From NCBI GenBank assembly GCA_963838155.1, contig CAWIQE010000022.1, positions 124,001 to 188,000 on the forward strand: DNA of 64,000 nucleotides. The letters run 5' to 3'. The notes under the pieces are model-generated. The model ran no database searches. It had not been told where the DNA came from and was given only the letters and a program-made list of their open reading frames with translations. The DNA comes from Pararhizobium_B sp963838155. Its GTDB lineage: Bacteria > Pseudomonadota > Alphaproteobacteria > Rhizobiales > Rhizobiaceae. The position numbers and the translations under genes were made by a program. Position 1 is the stretch's first letter; every line of letters begins with the position of its first letter. Positions 1-12,533 of the stretch are shown here, one piece after another.

Positions 1-1127
1 GCGAGCCCCTTCCTCACGTTGCGGCGCTGCATCTCGAAGAGCAGGGTGTTGAGGATGCGGGCGCCCGAAGCCCCGATCGGATGGCCGATGGCGATCGCGC
101 CGCCGTTGACGTTGACGATCTCCGGATCCCAGCCCAGCTCCTTGTTCACGGCGCAGGCCTGGGCGGCGAACGCTTCGTTCGCTTCCACCAGCTCGACGTC
201 GCCGACCGACCACCCGGCCTTCTCCAGCGCCTTGCGGGACGCGGGAATCGGTCCGGTGCCCATGATCTGCGGGTCGACGCCGGCCGTCGCCCACGAGACG
301 ATCCGGGCCATCGGCGTGATGCCGCGCTTCTGGGCTGCCGCCTCGCTCATCAGCACGGCCACGGCCGCCCCGTCGTTGATGCCCGAGGCGTTGCCCGCGG
401 TCACGGTGCCTTCCTTGTCGAAGGCGGGCCGGAGCTTCGCCATGGCATCGACCGTGGCGCCGTGCCGGATGTATTCGTCGGCATCGACGACGATGTCGCC
501 CTTGCGCGTCTTGATCGTGAAGGGAACGATCTCGTCCTTGAACCGGCCGCCCTTCTGGGCCGCCTCCGCCTTGTTCTGAGAGGCGACGGCGAAGCTGTCC
601 TGCTCGTCGCGCGTCAGCTGCCACTGGCGCGCCACGTTCTCCGCAGTATTGCCCATGTGGTAGCCGTTGAAGGCATCCCACAGGCCGTCCTTGATCATCG
701 TGTCGATCATCTTGAAGTCGCCCATCTTCACGCCGCCGCGGAGGTGGGCGCAATGCGGCGCCATGGACATCGACTCCTGGCCGCCCGCCACGATGACGTC
801 CGCGTCGCCGGTGGCGATCTGCTGCATCCCGATCGCAACCGCCCGCAGGCCGGAGCCGCAAAGCTGGTTGAGCCCCCACGCGGTCTTCTCCTTGGGCACG
901 CCGGCGGACATGGCCGCCTGCCGCGCCGGGTTCTGTCCCTGCCCCGCGGTGAGGATCTGGCCCATGATCACCTCGTCGACCTCGCCCGGGTCGACCTTGG
1001 CCCGTGCCAGCGATTCGCTGATGACGGCGGCGCCGAGGTCGTGGGCGGGCACGTTGGCGAACGCGCCGTTGAAGGAGCCGACGGCCGTGCGGGCCGCGCT
1101 GGCGATCACAACAGATGGAGTGGACAT
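1..1127 (-). CDS. phaA: Acetyl-CoA acetyltransferase (beta-ketothiolase), 3' end cut by the window
   Basis: Condenses two acetyl-CoA to acetoacetyl-CoA, the first step of polyhydroxybutyrate synthesis. The reading frame runs in from the left edge with no stop, so the last residues are missing. It starts at an ATG at 1127 and reads MSTPSVVIASAARTAVGSFN, a typical thiolase N-terminus. The nucleophilic cysteine is in the LCGSGLRA motif at about residue 90. The C-terminal part carries NVNGGAIAIGHPIGASGAR with the catalytic His. phaR is divergent 238 bases away, the usual rhizobial arrangement. A biosynthetic PhaA is more likely than a degradative thiolase because of this neighbour, but sequence alone does not settle it. 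Confidence 0.93.
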   Translation of the reverse strand, partial: MSTPSVVIASAARTAVGSFNGAFANVPAHDLGAAVISESLARAKVDPGEVDEVIMGQILTAGQGQNPARQAAMSAGVPKEKTAWGLNQLCGSGLRAVAIGMQQIATGDADVIVAGGQESMSMAPHCAHLRGGVKMGDFKMIDTMIKDGLWDAFNGYHMGNTAENVARQWQLTRDEQDSFAVASQNKAEAAQKGGRFKDEIVPFTIKTRKGDIVVDADEYIRHGATVDAMAKLRPAFDKEGTVTAGNASGINDGAAVAVLMSEAAAQKRGITPMARIVSWATAGVDPQIMGTGPIPASRKALEKAGWSVGDVELVEANEAFAAQACAVNKELGWDPEIVNVNGGAIAIGHPIGASGARILNTLLFEMQRRNVRKGL

Positions 1128-1365
1128 GGCGTTTCCGATCTTCGTTGACGTGGAGGCATGAAGCTTCGCTGAAACTGGCGCAGGCGGCGCCGGGAGTCAA
1201 ACGCTGCCCGCTGTCGCCCTCCCCGGGTTTCGGCGGGGCGGCATCGAGCGCCGCGGCGGGAAAACAACCCTTCGCCGCAATGCACAAAAGCAATTGTCAT
1301 GCAAACGGCTTTTCGCCTAAGGTCCGCTGCACGGGAGCAATACGGGTATCCAACGGAGACAAGGC

Positions 1366-1959
1366 ATGGCGAAGAACGACGGGCCGACGGTCATCAAGAA
1401 ATACGCCAACCGGAGACTGTACAATACCGGCACCAGCAGCTACGTGACGCTCGACGATCTTGCCGTCATGGTGAAGAAGGGCGAGGATTTCTCCGTCCAG
1501 GACGCGAAGACGGGGGAAGACATCACCCATGCCGTCCTCACCCAGATCATCTTCGAGCAGGAGTCGAAGACCGGCAACACGCTTCTGCCGATATCCTTCC
1601 TCCGCCAGCTGATCTCCTATTACGGCGACCAGATGCAGATGGTGCTCCCGAGCTATCTCGAGCAGTCGATGTCGGCCTTCTCGGCGCAGCAGGAGCAGAT
1701 GCGCGAACAGTTGGCCAAGGCCTTCGGCAACAATCCCGTGGCGCGAAACATGCAGATCCCGATGCAGATGGCCGAGGACCAGGTGCGCCGCAACACCGAG
1801 ATGTTCCAGCAGGCGATGAAGATGTTCTCGCCCTTCGGCATGGCTCCCGGAGGCGGTGCGGCCGGCGGCGAGCACAAGGCGGCCGACGCCAAGGACCTGG
1901 ACGAACTGAAGGACCAGCTGCGCGCGCTCCAGACCAAGCTCGATTCCCTCGGCCGCTGA
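1366..1959 (+). CDS. phaR: Polyhydroxyalkanoate synthesis repressor PhaR
   Basis: PhaR represses phasin and PHA genes and responds to the polymer itself. The 197-residue protein opens with the characteristic IKKYANRRLYNTGTSSYVTL stretch of the PHB accumulation regulator DNA-binding domain (about residues 9-70). The accumulation domain follows (QIIFEQE, LLPISFLRQLI). The C-terminal third is Gln/Met/Gly/Ala-rich and low in complexity, with a likely coiled-coil end (ELKDQLRALQTKLDSL). The gene is divergent from phaA, and the shared 238-base gap is where autoregulation would be expected. It ends 13 bases from the convergent ggt. Confidence 0.95.
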   Translation: MAKNDGPTVIKKYANRRLYNTGTSSYVTLDDLAVMVKKGEDFSVQDAKTGEDITHAVLTQIIFEQESKTGNTLLPISFLRQLISYYGDQMQMVLPSYLEQSMSAFSAQQEQMREQLAKAFGNNPVARNMQIPMQMAEDQVRRNTEMFQQAMKMFSPFGMAPGGGAAGGEHKAADAKDLDELKDQLRALQTKLDSLGR

Positions 1960-1972
1960 CGCCGGGGGGTGG

Positions 1973-3562
1973 TCAGAACCCCACGGCCTGCCCGTCCTTG
2001 CGCGGGTCCGACCCGGCGACGTAGCAGCCGCGCTCGCGGTCGACGACGATCATCTGTCCTCCGCCCCAGGGCGAGGCCGCCGGCCGGACGGAATGCCCCA
2101 GCTTCCCGAGCCCCTCGACGGTCCGTTCGCAAATGCCCGCTTCGACGCCCAGGACCCCGTCCTTCTCCCAGAAGATCCGCCCGTGGTCGATCGCCTCCTG
2201 CGGATCCATGCCGTGGTCGACGAGATTGGAAAAGACGTGGGCGTGCCCCATCGGCTGGTAGGCGCCGCCCATCACCCCGAAGGACACGGCCGGGAGGCCG
2301 TCCTTGAGGGCCATCGCCGGGATGATCGTATGCATGGGCCGCTTGCGCGGGCCGATCGCGTTCGGATGTCCCTCCTCGACGCGAAAGCAGGCGCCCCGGT
2401 TCTGCAGCAGGACGCCCGAGCGCGGCGTCGCGATCTGCGACCCGAACCAGGCGTAGATCGAGTTGATGAAGGAAACGACGCGGCCTTCGCGATCGGCCAC
2501 GGTGAGATAGACGGTGTCGGCCTGCGGCAGGTCCGGCAGCCGGATCGACGGATTGCGCCGCGACGGATCGATCTGCCCCGCCAGGGTCTCCGCATAGGCC
2601 CGGCTGATCAGCTCCTCGACGCCGACGGTCATGTGCTCGGGATCGGCGAGCATCGCGTCCCGCATCGCATAGGCCGCGCGCGCCGCCTCGATCTCCAGGT
2701 GATACCGCTCCGGCCCGTCGGGCGCCATCCTCCGCGTACCGAGGATGTCGATGAGGTTGAACAGGATGAGCGCGACGATGCCGGGCCCGTTGGGCGGCAG
2801 TTCCAGCACGCGGTGCCCGCCATAGTCGGTGCCGACGGGCGTGACCCATTCGGCGGAGACCGAAGCGAGGTCCTCCTCGTCGAGGAACCCGCCCTGGGCC
2901 TGCACGACCTGCGCGATCTCGGCCGCGATGGGGCCTTCGTAAAAGGCCTTCGATCCGCCTTCCGCGACCGTGCGCAGGGTGGCGGCGAGGGCCGGCAGGC
3001 GCATCCGGTCGCCGGCCCGGGGGGCCGATCCGGCGGGCAGGTAGTGCATCCGCGCGCCCTCGTCGCGGCCAAGCGTGGCCGCCTCCTCCGCCCAGTCGCT
3101 CGCGACGCGGGGAGCCACGATGTAGCCCTCCTCGGCATAGGCGACGGCATCGGCGAAGAGGCGCCCGAAGGGCAGCGAACCGAAGCGCTCGTGCAGCGTC
3201 TCCCAGGCCTTGAGGGCGCCGGGGACGGTCACCGCATGGGCCGAAAGCCCGGGTATCTCCGTATATCCCCGATCGACGTACCAACCGAGGTCGGCACCCG
3301 CCGCGGCCCGGCCGGAGCCGTTGAGGCCGTGAACGCTGCCGTCCGGCTCCGCGACGATGGCGAAACTGTCGCCGCCGAGCCCGGTCATATGCGGCTCGAC
3401 CACCGAGAGCGTGAGCACCGCGGCCACCGCGGCGTCGACCGCGTTCCCGCCCTCGCGCAGGATCGAGAGCGCCGAGGCGCTGGCGAGCGGGTGCGAGGTC
3501 GACGCGACACCGTTGGCCGCCATGACGGGGGACCGTCCCGGTAAATCGAATCGGCGCATCAT
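1973..3562 (-). CDS. ggt: Gamma-glutamyltransferase
   Basis: N-terminal nucleophile hydrolase of the gamma-glutamyltranspeptidase family. It transfers or hydrolyses the gamma-glutamyl group of glutathione and related compounds. The N-terminal part has the family pattern STSHPLAS...GGNAVDAAVA...GLGGD (large subunit). The expected autocleavage site and nucleophilic Thr lie in PQADTVYLTVADREG, about residue 350 from the start chosen here. I chose the ATG at 3562 (MMRRFDLPGRSPVMAANGV). The upstream ATG at 3637 lies inside a hairpin loop and adds a proline/arginine-rich leader unlike the family. No clear Shine-Dalgarno precedes either start. No obvious signal peptide is visible, so a cytoplasmic member of the family is possible. 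Confidence 0.9.
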   Translation of the reverse strand: MMRRFDLPGRSPVMAANGVASTSHPLASASALSILREGGNAVDAAVAAVLTLSVVEPHMTGLGGDSFAIVAEPDGSVHGLNGSGRAAAGADLGWYVDRGYTEIPGLSAHAVTVPGALKAWETLHERFGSLPFGRLFADAVAYAEEGYIVAPRVASDWAEEAATLGRDEGARMHYLPAGSAPRAGDRMRLPALAATLRTVAEGGSKAFYEGPIAAEIAQVVQAQGGFLDEEDLASVSAEWVTPVGTDYGGHRVLELPPNGPGIVALILFNLIDILGTRRMAPDGPERYHLEIEAARAAYAMRDAMLADPEHMTVGVEELISRAYAETLAGQIDPSRRNPSIRLPDLPQADTVYLTVADREGRVVSFINSIYAWFGSQIATPRSGVLLQNRGACFRVEEGHPNAIGPRKRPMHTIIPAMALKDGLPAVSFGVMGGAYQPMGHAHVFSNLVDHGMDPQEAIDHGRIFWEKDGVLGVEAGICERTVEGLGKLGHSVRPAASPWGGGQMIVVDRERGCYVAGSDPRKDGQAVGF

Positions 3563-3626
3563 TCGTCCAGACGGGAAAGGAGGTCGGGGAACGGTCGTGA
3601 CCGCGCCGGGGGGCGCGCGTCTCCGA

Positions 3627-3651
3627 ACGGCCGGCAAGGCCCGCCGGCCGT
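3627..3651. terminator. Perfect hairpin between rpmF and ggt
   Basis: A nine-base-pair GC-rich stem (ACGGCCGGC with GCCGGCCGT) and a seven-base loop sit just after the rpmF stop and before the ggt start. No T-run follows on either strand, so it is not a textbook intrinsic terminator. It could be a pause site or an RNA-processing stem. Confidence 0.35.
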
Positions 3652-3679
3652 CGTCACCGACGAAGCGACGGGGACCGTG

Positions 3680-3865
3680 CTATTCGGCTTCCTTCGGCGT
3701 CAGCACCTGGCGGCCGCGATACATGCCCGACTTGAGGTCGATATGATGCGGACGGCGCAGCTCGCCGGAATCCTTGTCTTCGACATAGGCCGGCGACTTC
3801 AGGGCGTCGGCGGAACGGCGCATGCCGCGCTTTGAAGGGGTCGTCTTTCGCTTCGGTACAGCCAT
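3680..3865 (-). CDS. rpmF: 50S ribosomal protein L32
   Basis: Small ribosomal protein of the large subunit. The 61 residues start MAVPKRKTTPSKRGMRRSAD and contain the alphaproteobacterial L32 pattern (SPAYVEDKDSGELRRPHHID). A GGAG-containing Shine-Dalgarno lies about 10 bases before the ATG at 3865. The reading frame extends further upstream, but the extension is not L32-like. The length matches the family in Rhizobiales. Confidence 0.97.
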   Translation of the reverse strand: MAVPKRKTTPSKRGMRRSADALKSPAYVEDKDSGELRRPHHIDLKSGMYRGRQVLTPKEAE

Positions 3866-4018
3866 GCCAGCTACTCCACTTCGGGCAACACACGTGCCCC
3901 GGCCCGGTTTCGGCCGAAACGGACACATGCCGATTTCGGAAATTGAGCGGCTTATACATGGGCGAAGGCCCATTGGCCAGCGCCCCGCCTCAATTTTTTG
4001 GCAGCCGCCCGACGCGCC

Positions 4019-4669
4019 TCAGACTTCGTCGGCCGGAACGGTCCAGGGCTCCTCCCGCGCCGCCGCGTCCCATTCCTTCCAGGCCGGCAGCTCCTTGATG
4101 GTCTCCATGTAGGCGAGGGCACCGGGATCCTCGGTCAGCCGATAGACGTCGAACCGGTTGACCACCGGCGCGTACATGGCGTCCGCGGCTCCGAACGCCG
4201 GCCCGAAGAGAAAGGGCCCGCCCGACCGTTCGACGAGATCCTTCCAGAGGGAGACGATGCGCGCCACGTCGGCCTTCACCCCGTCGTCCGGCCCGATGGG
4301 GTCCGGGCGGCGCCGCAGGTTGACCGGGCACCTCTCCCGCAGGGACCGGAAGCCGGCAGCCATTTCGGCGGACGCGGCGCGGGCGAGCGCGCGATGCTCC
4401 ATGTCCTCCGGCCAGAACCGCATTTCCGGGAAGAAGTCGGCGAGGTATTCCAGGATGGCGAGCGTCTCCCAGACGACCAGGTCCCGGTGCTTCAGAACAG
4501 GCATTTTACCCGTCGGCGACACCTTGCGGAACTTCGGGTTGCCGGCCGCGTCGTCGAGCGGAATGAGCACCTCCTCGAAGGGTATCTCGTTGACGCGCAT
4601 GGCGATCCACGCCCTGAGCGACCAGGAGGAATAGTTCTTGTTCGTGATGTAGAGCGTCATTTCGGCCAT
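4019..4669 (-). CDS. Glutathione S-transferase family protein
   Basis: The 216-residue protein has the two-domain GST layout. The N-terminal thioredoxin-fold domain (residues about 4-85) begins LYITNKNYSSWSLRAWIAM and carries KVSPTGKMPVL with the cis-proline that binds the gamma-glutamyl part of glutathione. The segment VWETLAILEYLA provides the expected acidic/alcohol contact. An all-helical C-terminal domain follows. The NKNYSSWSLR start is typical of a bacterial GST subgroup annotated only as GST family. The substrate is unknown. It is flanked by rpmF and mtgA on the same strand with no sign of a shared pathway. Confidence 0.85.
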   Translation of the reverse strand: MAEMTLYITNKNYSSWSLRAWIAMRVNEIPFEEVLIPLDDAAGNPKFRKVSPTGKMPVLKHRDLVVWETLAILEYLADFFPEMRFWPEDMEHRALARAASAEMAAGFRSLRERCPVNLRRRPDPIGPDDGVKADVARIVSLWKDLVERSGGPFLFGPAFGAADAMYAPVVNRFDVYRLTEDPGALAYMETIKELPAWKEWDAAAREEPWTVPADEV

Positions 4670-4733
4670 GGTGTGCGCCTCCTCTCGAACCCTGCGCGAA
4701 AACTACTCCCCGATGCCGAACGCGTCAGCAAGA

Positions 4734-5471
4734 TCATCCGTTTCGGGGATAGAGACATTTTATGTAGGCCCCCGACTGCCGGGCGCGCGCCTCGATGGTG
4801 CGCGCCAGCTTCCTCAGCTCGCGCGACGGCGCGCCGGGATTGCGGTCCTCCGGATCGGGCAGCGTGACGGCGAGGAGGGCCGCCTGCCGCGCGCCGATCC
4901 TGTCGGCGCTGGTGCCGTAGAGATGTCGCGCCGCCGCCCCGACGCCGTAGATCCCGGGCGCCCATTCGGCGACGTTGAGGTAGATCTCCATGATCCGCTT
5001 CTTGCTCCACACGTGGTCCGCATAGAGCGCCAACGGAATCTCCAGCGCCTTGCGCACGTAGGAATGGCTCGGCCACAGGAACAGGTTCTTGACCGTCTGC
5101 ATGGGTATCGTGCTCGCCCCCCGGCTCGTCGCCCCGTCCAGCGTCTTGTCGATGACCTTGTCGAGCGCCTTCCAGTCGACGCCCTCGTGCTCGCAGAAGC
5201 GTCCGTCCTCCGACATCATCACGGATTCCACGAGCACCGGTGCGATCCGGTCGAAGGGGATCCACTCGCGGCTGTAGCCGCGGCCGGAGAGGCGATCGGC
5301 CAGCATGAGCGTGGAAACCGGATGGACGCCGGACGGCGCATAGGCGAGGACGATGCCGTAGGGGAGCACCAGCACGAGCACGACGAAAAGCGCCATCCAC
5401 AGGACGAGCCGGCCGAGTACGGTGCGGGCTCCGCCTGCCCCTCGCCGGTTGTATGGCCTCGATTTGAACAA
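4734..5471 (-). CDS. mtgA: Monofunctional biosynthetic peptidoglycan transglycosylase
   Basis: Polymerises lipid II into glycan strands at the inner membrane (glycosyltransferase family 51). After a short basic N-terminus there is one membrane anchor (VLGRLVLWMALFVVLVLVLP). The catalytic domain follows, with ESVMMSEDGRFCEHEGVDW (the EDxxFxxHxG-like motif with the catalytic Glu), the GASTIPMQTVKNLFLW motif, RKALEIPLALYADHVWSKKRIMEIYLN split over its usual positions, and the C-terminal IKCLYPRN. I chose a TTG start at 5471, preceded by GGAGAAAGGAAAGGGC. The ATG at 5618 would add 49 unrelated residues and overlap the divergent ispA. Predicted length is 245 residues, normal for MtgA. Confidence 0.93.
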   Translation of the reverse strand: MFKSRPYNRRGAGGARTVLGRLVLWMALFVVLVLVLPYGIVLAYAPSGVHPVSTLMLADRLSGRGYSREWIPFDRIAPVLVESVMMSEDGRFCEHEGVDWKALDKVIDKTLDGATSRGASTIPMQTVKNLFLWPSHSYVRKALEIPLALYADHVWSKKRIMEIYLNVAEWAPGIYGVGAAARHLYGTSADRIGARQAALLAVTLPDPEDRNPGAPSRELRKLARTIEARARQSGAYIKCLYPRNG

Positions 5472-5578
5472 GAAGCCCTTTCCTTTCTCCGGCTTCGGGT
5501 GCCGCTCTTTCTTAGAGCAACCTGCGGCCGGAAGGAAACACGTTGCCGGGGAGGATGCGCCGTGCCATCTAGGCGAGC

Positions 5579-6493
5579 ATGAACGATGCAATCTCGGACA
5601 TGAGCGCCCGCCTCGCAAGCGTCGCCCATGCGGTCGAGGCGCTATTGGCGCGTCTCCTCGACGGCGAGGCCCGCCCGGGCGAGCTCGCTCGGCCGGCCGG
5701 CCTGATGGCCGCGATCCGGCACGGGACCCTCGACGGGGGCAAGCGGCTGCGGCCCTTCCTCGTCGTCGAGAGCGCGCGTCTCTTCGGCGGCGACCCGGAG
5801 GCGGCCCTGCGCGTCGGCACCGCCCTGGAATGCGTGCACTGCTATTCGCTCATCCACGACGACCTGCCGTGCATGGACGACGACGACGTGCGCCGCGGAC
5901 GGCCGACGGTCCACGTCGCCTTTGACGAGGCCACGGCGGTTCTGGCCGGAGATGCCCTCCAGGCGATGGCGTTCGAGATCGTCGCCGCCCCGGAGACGGA
6001 CCTGCCGGCCTCGACGAAGGTGGCCATCGTCGCCGCGCTCGCCCGCGCAGCCGGCATCGGCGGCATGGCCGGCGGGCAGGCGCTCGATCTCGCCGCCGAG
6101 GACGCGCGGCCCGACGAGGCCGGCATCCGCCTGCTCCAGGGCATGAAGACGGCCGCGCTGATGCGCTTCGCCTGCGAGGCCGGCGCAATGGTCGGAGCGG
6201 CCGGAGAGGACGACCGGAAACGGCTCGCCGACTTCGGAAGCGCCATCGGCCTCGCCTTCCAGCTGGCCGACGACCTGCTCGACGTCACCGCCGACGAGAG
6301 GCAGCTCGGCAAGGCCACCGGCAAGGACGCCGGCCGCGGCAAGGGCACCCTCGTGGAGCTGATCGGCGTCGACCGGGCCCGCCGCCGCCTCGACGACCTG
6401 GTCGAAGAGGCCTCGACCCTCCTCGCCCCCTACGGCCGGCAGGCCCGAATCCTCGAGGAGACGGCGCGCTTCGTCGCGGTCCGCGAGACCTAA
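5579..6493 (+). CDS. ispA: Polyprenyl (farnesyl/geranyl) diphosphate synthase
   Basis: Elongates dimethylallyl diphosphate with isopentenyl diphosphate in the isoprenoid pathway. The 304-residue protein shows the first aspartate-rich motif in LIHDDLPCMDDDDVRRGRPTVH (shown across two contiguous motifs, HDDLPCMDDD and RRGRPTVH) and the second in FQLADDLLDV. The GGKRLRPFL lysine/arginine pocket for IPP is at about residues 57-65. The size and motif spacing fit short-chain (C15) synthases. The stop codon TAA at 6491-6493 is followed one base later by a palindromic repeat. ispG, of the same pathway, lies at 9.2-10.5 kb on the other strand but is not in an operon with it. Confidence 0.92.
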   Translation: MNDAISDMSARLASVAHAVEALLARLLDGEARPGELARPAGLMAAIRHGTLDGGKRLRPFLVVESARLFGGDPEAALRVGTALECVHCYSLIHDDLPCMDDDDVRRGRPTVHVAFDEATAVLAGDALQAMAFEIVAAPETDLPASTKVAIVAALARAAGIGGMAGGQALDLAAEDARPDEAGIRLLQGMKTAALMRFACEAGAMVGAAGEDDRKRLADFGSAIGLAFQLADDLLDVTADERQLGKATGKDAGRGKGTLVELIGVDRARRRLDDLVEEASTLLAPYGRQARILEETARFVAVRET

Positions 6494-6494
6494 A

Positions 6495-6638
6495 GCGCTT
6501 CCAGGAAAAGTGGAAACCGGTTTTCCGTCCGGAAGCGCGCAAAAACAATGAAGTAGAGCCTGTTCGCGATTCCGTGAAACGCGGACAGGCTCTAGTTCCA
6601 GGGAAAGTGGGAACCGGTTTTCCGGCCGGAATTGCGCG
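6495..6638. repeat. Composite palindromic repeat, locus 1
   Basis: A 46-base core palindrome (GCGCTTCC ... GGAAGCGC arms, with ACCGGTTTTCC in the middle) covers 6495-6540. A second, different palindrome follows at about 6555-6594 (AGAGCCTGT ... ACAGGCTCT around TCGCGATTCCGTGAAACGCG). A diverged extra copy of the core closes the element at about 6596-6638. It sits immediately after the ispA stop. The same composite recurs at 30427, 39281 and 56215. Confidence 0.9.
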
Positions 6639-6756
6639 GGGGACGAGGCGATCGGCGTCATCCTCGTCCTATGCATCGGCCTCCTTTAACAGCAATTGGT
6701 TAACCTCGATAACAGATGATCGCCGGAACCACTCGACGGGGGGCGGTCCGGTATCC

Positions 6757-10465
<3,709 letters not shown>

Positions 10466-10529
10466 CTGAACCTCGAAAGCGCTCCGTCGGAGGGGATTTC
10501 CGGTGACGTGGTACAAGCCGGGTCGCTTG

Positions 10530-11291
10530 TCAACCGGTTCCGGACAGCCCGTCGAACTTTAGAAGCGTGTCGTCGCGAAACGCCAGGTAGCCGGCATCGA
10601 ACTCGGCGATCTCCCGCAACCGCTTCCAGTTGACGATCGTCACGTGATGGTTCGCCCAGGTCATGACCCCGTCGCTGCGCAGCGTCTTCAGCATCCGGTT
10701 CACGTGGACCATGGACAGCCCGAGCACGTCGGCGACGTCCGACTGGGTCAGCGGCAGCCGGAAGCTCAAGCCCTCCGTCTGCCCGATGACCTTGAAGCGC
10801 AGGAAGAGTTCGCACACCACATGGGCGAGATGCTGCAGCGCCGACCGCCGGCCCATGGACACCAGCCATTCCTGCTGTATCGCCGCCTCGACGAGCGAAT
10901 CCGTCCAGAGGATCCGGGTGATCCCGGTCGAGCCGGCCATCAGCTCGTGCAGCAGGTCATGCTCGGCAAACGCCAGCCGGCTCGGCGCGAGGGCCGTCAC
11001 CTCGTAGTCGGACGGACCGATGAGCAGGTTCGGAAGGTCGACGAAGTCGCCCGGCACATGCAGCGCGGTGATCTGCCTGCGCCCGTTGGACATCAGCTTG
11101 TAGCGCGCCGCCAGGCCGTCCAGGAGAAGGCCGACGGCGCCGGCCCGCAGGATGTCCTGCTTGAAATCCTGCCCGGCTTCCAGCATCCGCTCCCGCCCGA
11201 GGAGCCGGACGAGCTGCTGCTTCACATTGGGAGAAATGTCGTGGCGCCATTCGAGTTTCGCGACGAGCGGGCTCTGCAATTCGGTTTCCAA
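10530..11291 (-). CDS. Crp/Fnr family transcriptional regulator
   Basis: 253 residues with a cyclic-nucleotide-binding-like sensor domain (about residues 30-150; MSNGRRQITALHVPGDFVDL is the jelly-roll turn) and a C-terminal winged helix. The helix-turn-helix reads LTQSDVADVLGLSMVHVNRM, followed by the wing (RSDGVMTWANHHVTIVNWKRL). The FNR-type cysteine cluster is absent, so it is not an oxygen-sensing FNR. It resembles the many uncharacterised Crp/Fnr proteins of rhizobia. A second, broken member lies at 19604-20378 and aligns well with it. Its targets are unknown. The 263-base gap to clpS on the other strand may hold divergent promoters. Confidence 0.88.
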   Translation of the reverse strand: METELQSPLVAKLEWRHDISPNVKQQLVRLLGRERMLEAGQDFKQDILRAGAVGLLLDGLAARYKLMSNGRRQITALHVPGDFVDLPNLLIGPSDYEVTALAPSRLAFAEHDLLHELMAGSTGITRILWTDSLVEAAIQQEWLVSMGRRSALQHLAHVVCELFLRFKVIGQTEGLSFRLPLTQSDVADVLGLSMVHVNRMLKTLRSDGVMTWANHHVTIVNWKRLREIAEFDAGYLAFRDDTLLKFDGLSGTG

Positions 11292-11554
11292 CGGTCGGCG
11301 GCCTCTTCAGCGAACCGATCGCCGCATCGAACGAACGAAAGGATCTGAGATTTCCGAATTGCCCTTAGCTTTTTCTTCCTTGCCGCGCTTTTGCATTTGT
11401 TAATAACGAAAGTTCCGTCCGGTTCGATAATCCGCAGCAATCCCGGAGGGTTGCGGAACGCCCGCCGCATGGACCCGACGGCCGTCCCGTGCGATTGTCG
11501 GACGGAGGAAGCCGTCGCGCCGCCACACCATGGTCGCAAGCGGAGAAGCGTCCG

Positions 11555-11860
11555 ATGAACGACACCACCTCGAAGCCCCGGACCGACCGGAGGACGGCCA
11601 CGCAGCGTCCCCGGTTGCACAAGGTCATTCTGGTCAACGACGACTACACCCCGCGCGAATTCGTCGTCGGCGTGCTCAAGTCGGAATTCGGGCTGAACGG
11701 GGACCAGGCCCGCAGGGTGATGATCACCGCCCACCGAAAGGGCGTCTGCGTCGTCTCGGTCTACCCGCGCGACATCGCAGAGACCAAGGCGACGCGGGCC
11801 ACCGACGCCGGCCGCAGCCAGGGCTATCCCCTGCTCTTCACCACCGAGCCGGAGGAGTGA
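11555..11860 (+). CDS. clpS: ClpS-type adaptor of the ClpAP protease
   Basis: ClpS binds N-end-rule substrates and delivers them to ClpA. The 101-residue protein has the core VILVNDDYTPREFVVGVLKS and later ITAHRKGVCVV and PRDIAETKA, which match the substrate pocket and ClpA-binding faces. A GGAGAAG Shine-Dalgarno lies six bases before the ATG at 11555. No clpA is adjacent. Many alphaproteobacteria carry a second paralogue (ClpS2) away from clpA. The location at the head of an accessory-looking run suggests this is that second copy, which is an inference. Confidence 0.9.
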   Translation: MNDTTSKPRTDRRTATQRPRLHKVILVNDDYTPREFVVGVLKSEFGLNGDQARRVMITAHRKGVCVVSVYPRDIAETKATRATDAGRSQGYPLLFTTEPEE

Positions 11861-12050
11861 CGGAGGGATCCGTGCCGGCCGCGTCGCACCCGGCCTGACG
11901 CCTCCGCGCCGGCCCGCGCCTCCGCCGGACTGCGACAGATTGGCCCGCGTCGGGACGAACCGCCGGCCAGGTGGAACACTTCGAAAGCCGTCCCCGTTGA
12001 ACCGCAAGACGAGCACGTCGTCGACACCCGGTCCATGCGGAGATGTTTCC

Positions 12051-12488
12051 ATGGTTCAGATAACCCAGCTGAGCGGAACGGCCCGGCGCACCTTCGCCCT
12101 GCGGCTTGCCGAAGGCGAGGAAGTCGCCAAGACGATCGTCGACTTTGCCACCGACAAGGCGATATTCGCCGCCGAGATCACCGGAATAGGTGCCCTCAGC
12201 GACGTGGTGCTCGGCTTCTTCGAGCTCCAGAACCGCGACTACCATCGCACCACGGTCAACGAACAGGTCGAGGTCGTGTCGCTCGTCGGCAATATCGCCG
12301 AGCACAACGGCAAGCCGAAGCTGCACGCCCATGTCGTCGTCGCCCGGCGCGACGGAACCGCCATGGGCGGCCATCTCCTGAGCGGCCACGTCCGCCCGAC
12401 CCTCGAGCTTCTCGTCACCGACACGCCCGGCCACCTGCGCCGCAAGACCGATCCCCGGACCGGCCTGCCGCTCCTCGATCTCCCGTGA
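12051..12488 (+). CDS. PPC (DUF296) domain protein
   Basis: 145 residues with a single PPC/DUF296 domain, the trimeric fold found alone in bacteria and next to AT-hooks in plants. Typical pieces are RLAEGEEVAKTIVDFA, ITGIGALSDVVLGFFE, and the metal-site-like HAHVVVARRDGTAMGGHLL. There is no AT-hook. Biochemical function in bacteria is not established. A CGGAGA ribosome site precedes the ATG at 12051. It lies 45 bases before the TPP enzyme on the same strand, so a shared transcript is likely. The C-terminal tail contains a proline/arginine-rich piece (RRKTDPRTGLPLLDLP). Confidence 0.85.
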   Translation: MVQITQLSGTARRTFALRLAEGEEVAKTIVDFATDKAIFAAEITGIGALSDVVLGFFELQNRDYHRTTVNEQVEVVSLVGNIAEHNGKPKLHAHVVVARRDGTAMGGHLLSGHVRPTLELLVTDTPGHLRRKTDPRTGLPLLDLP

Positions 12489-12533
12489 GGCAGGTCCGCG
12501 ATCGCTACCGAACCGTCACAGAGAGGATTTTCC

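Noticed and set aside
1128..1365. PhaR operator in the phaA-phaR gap
   Set aside because: A CTGC-ACGG-GAGCA near-match exists near 1325, but it is imperfect and too short to support a site.
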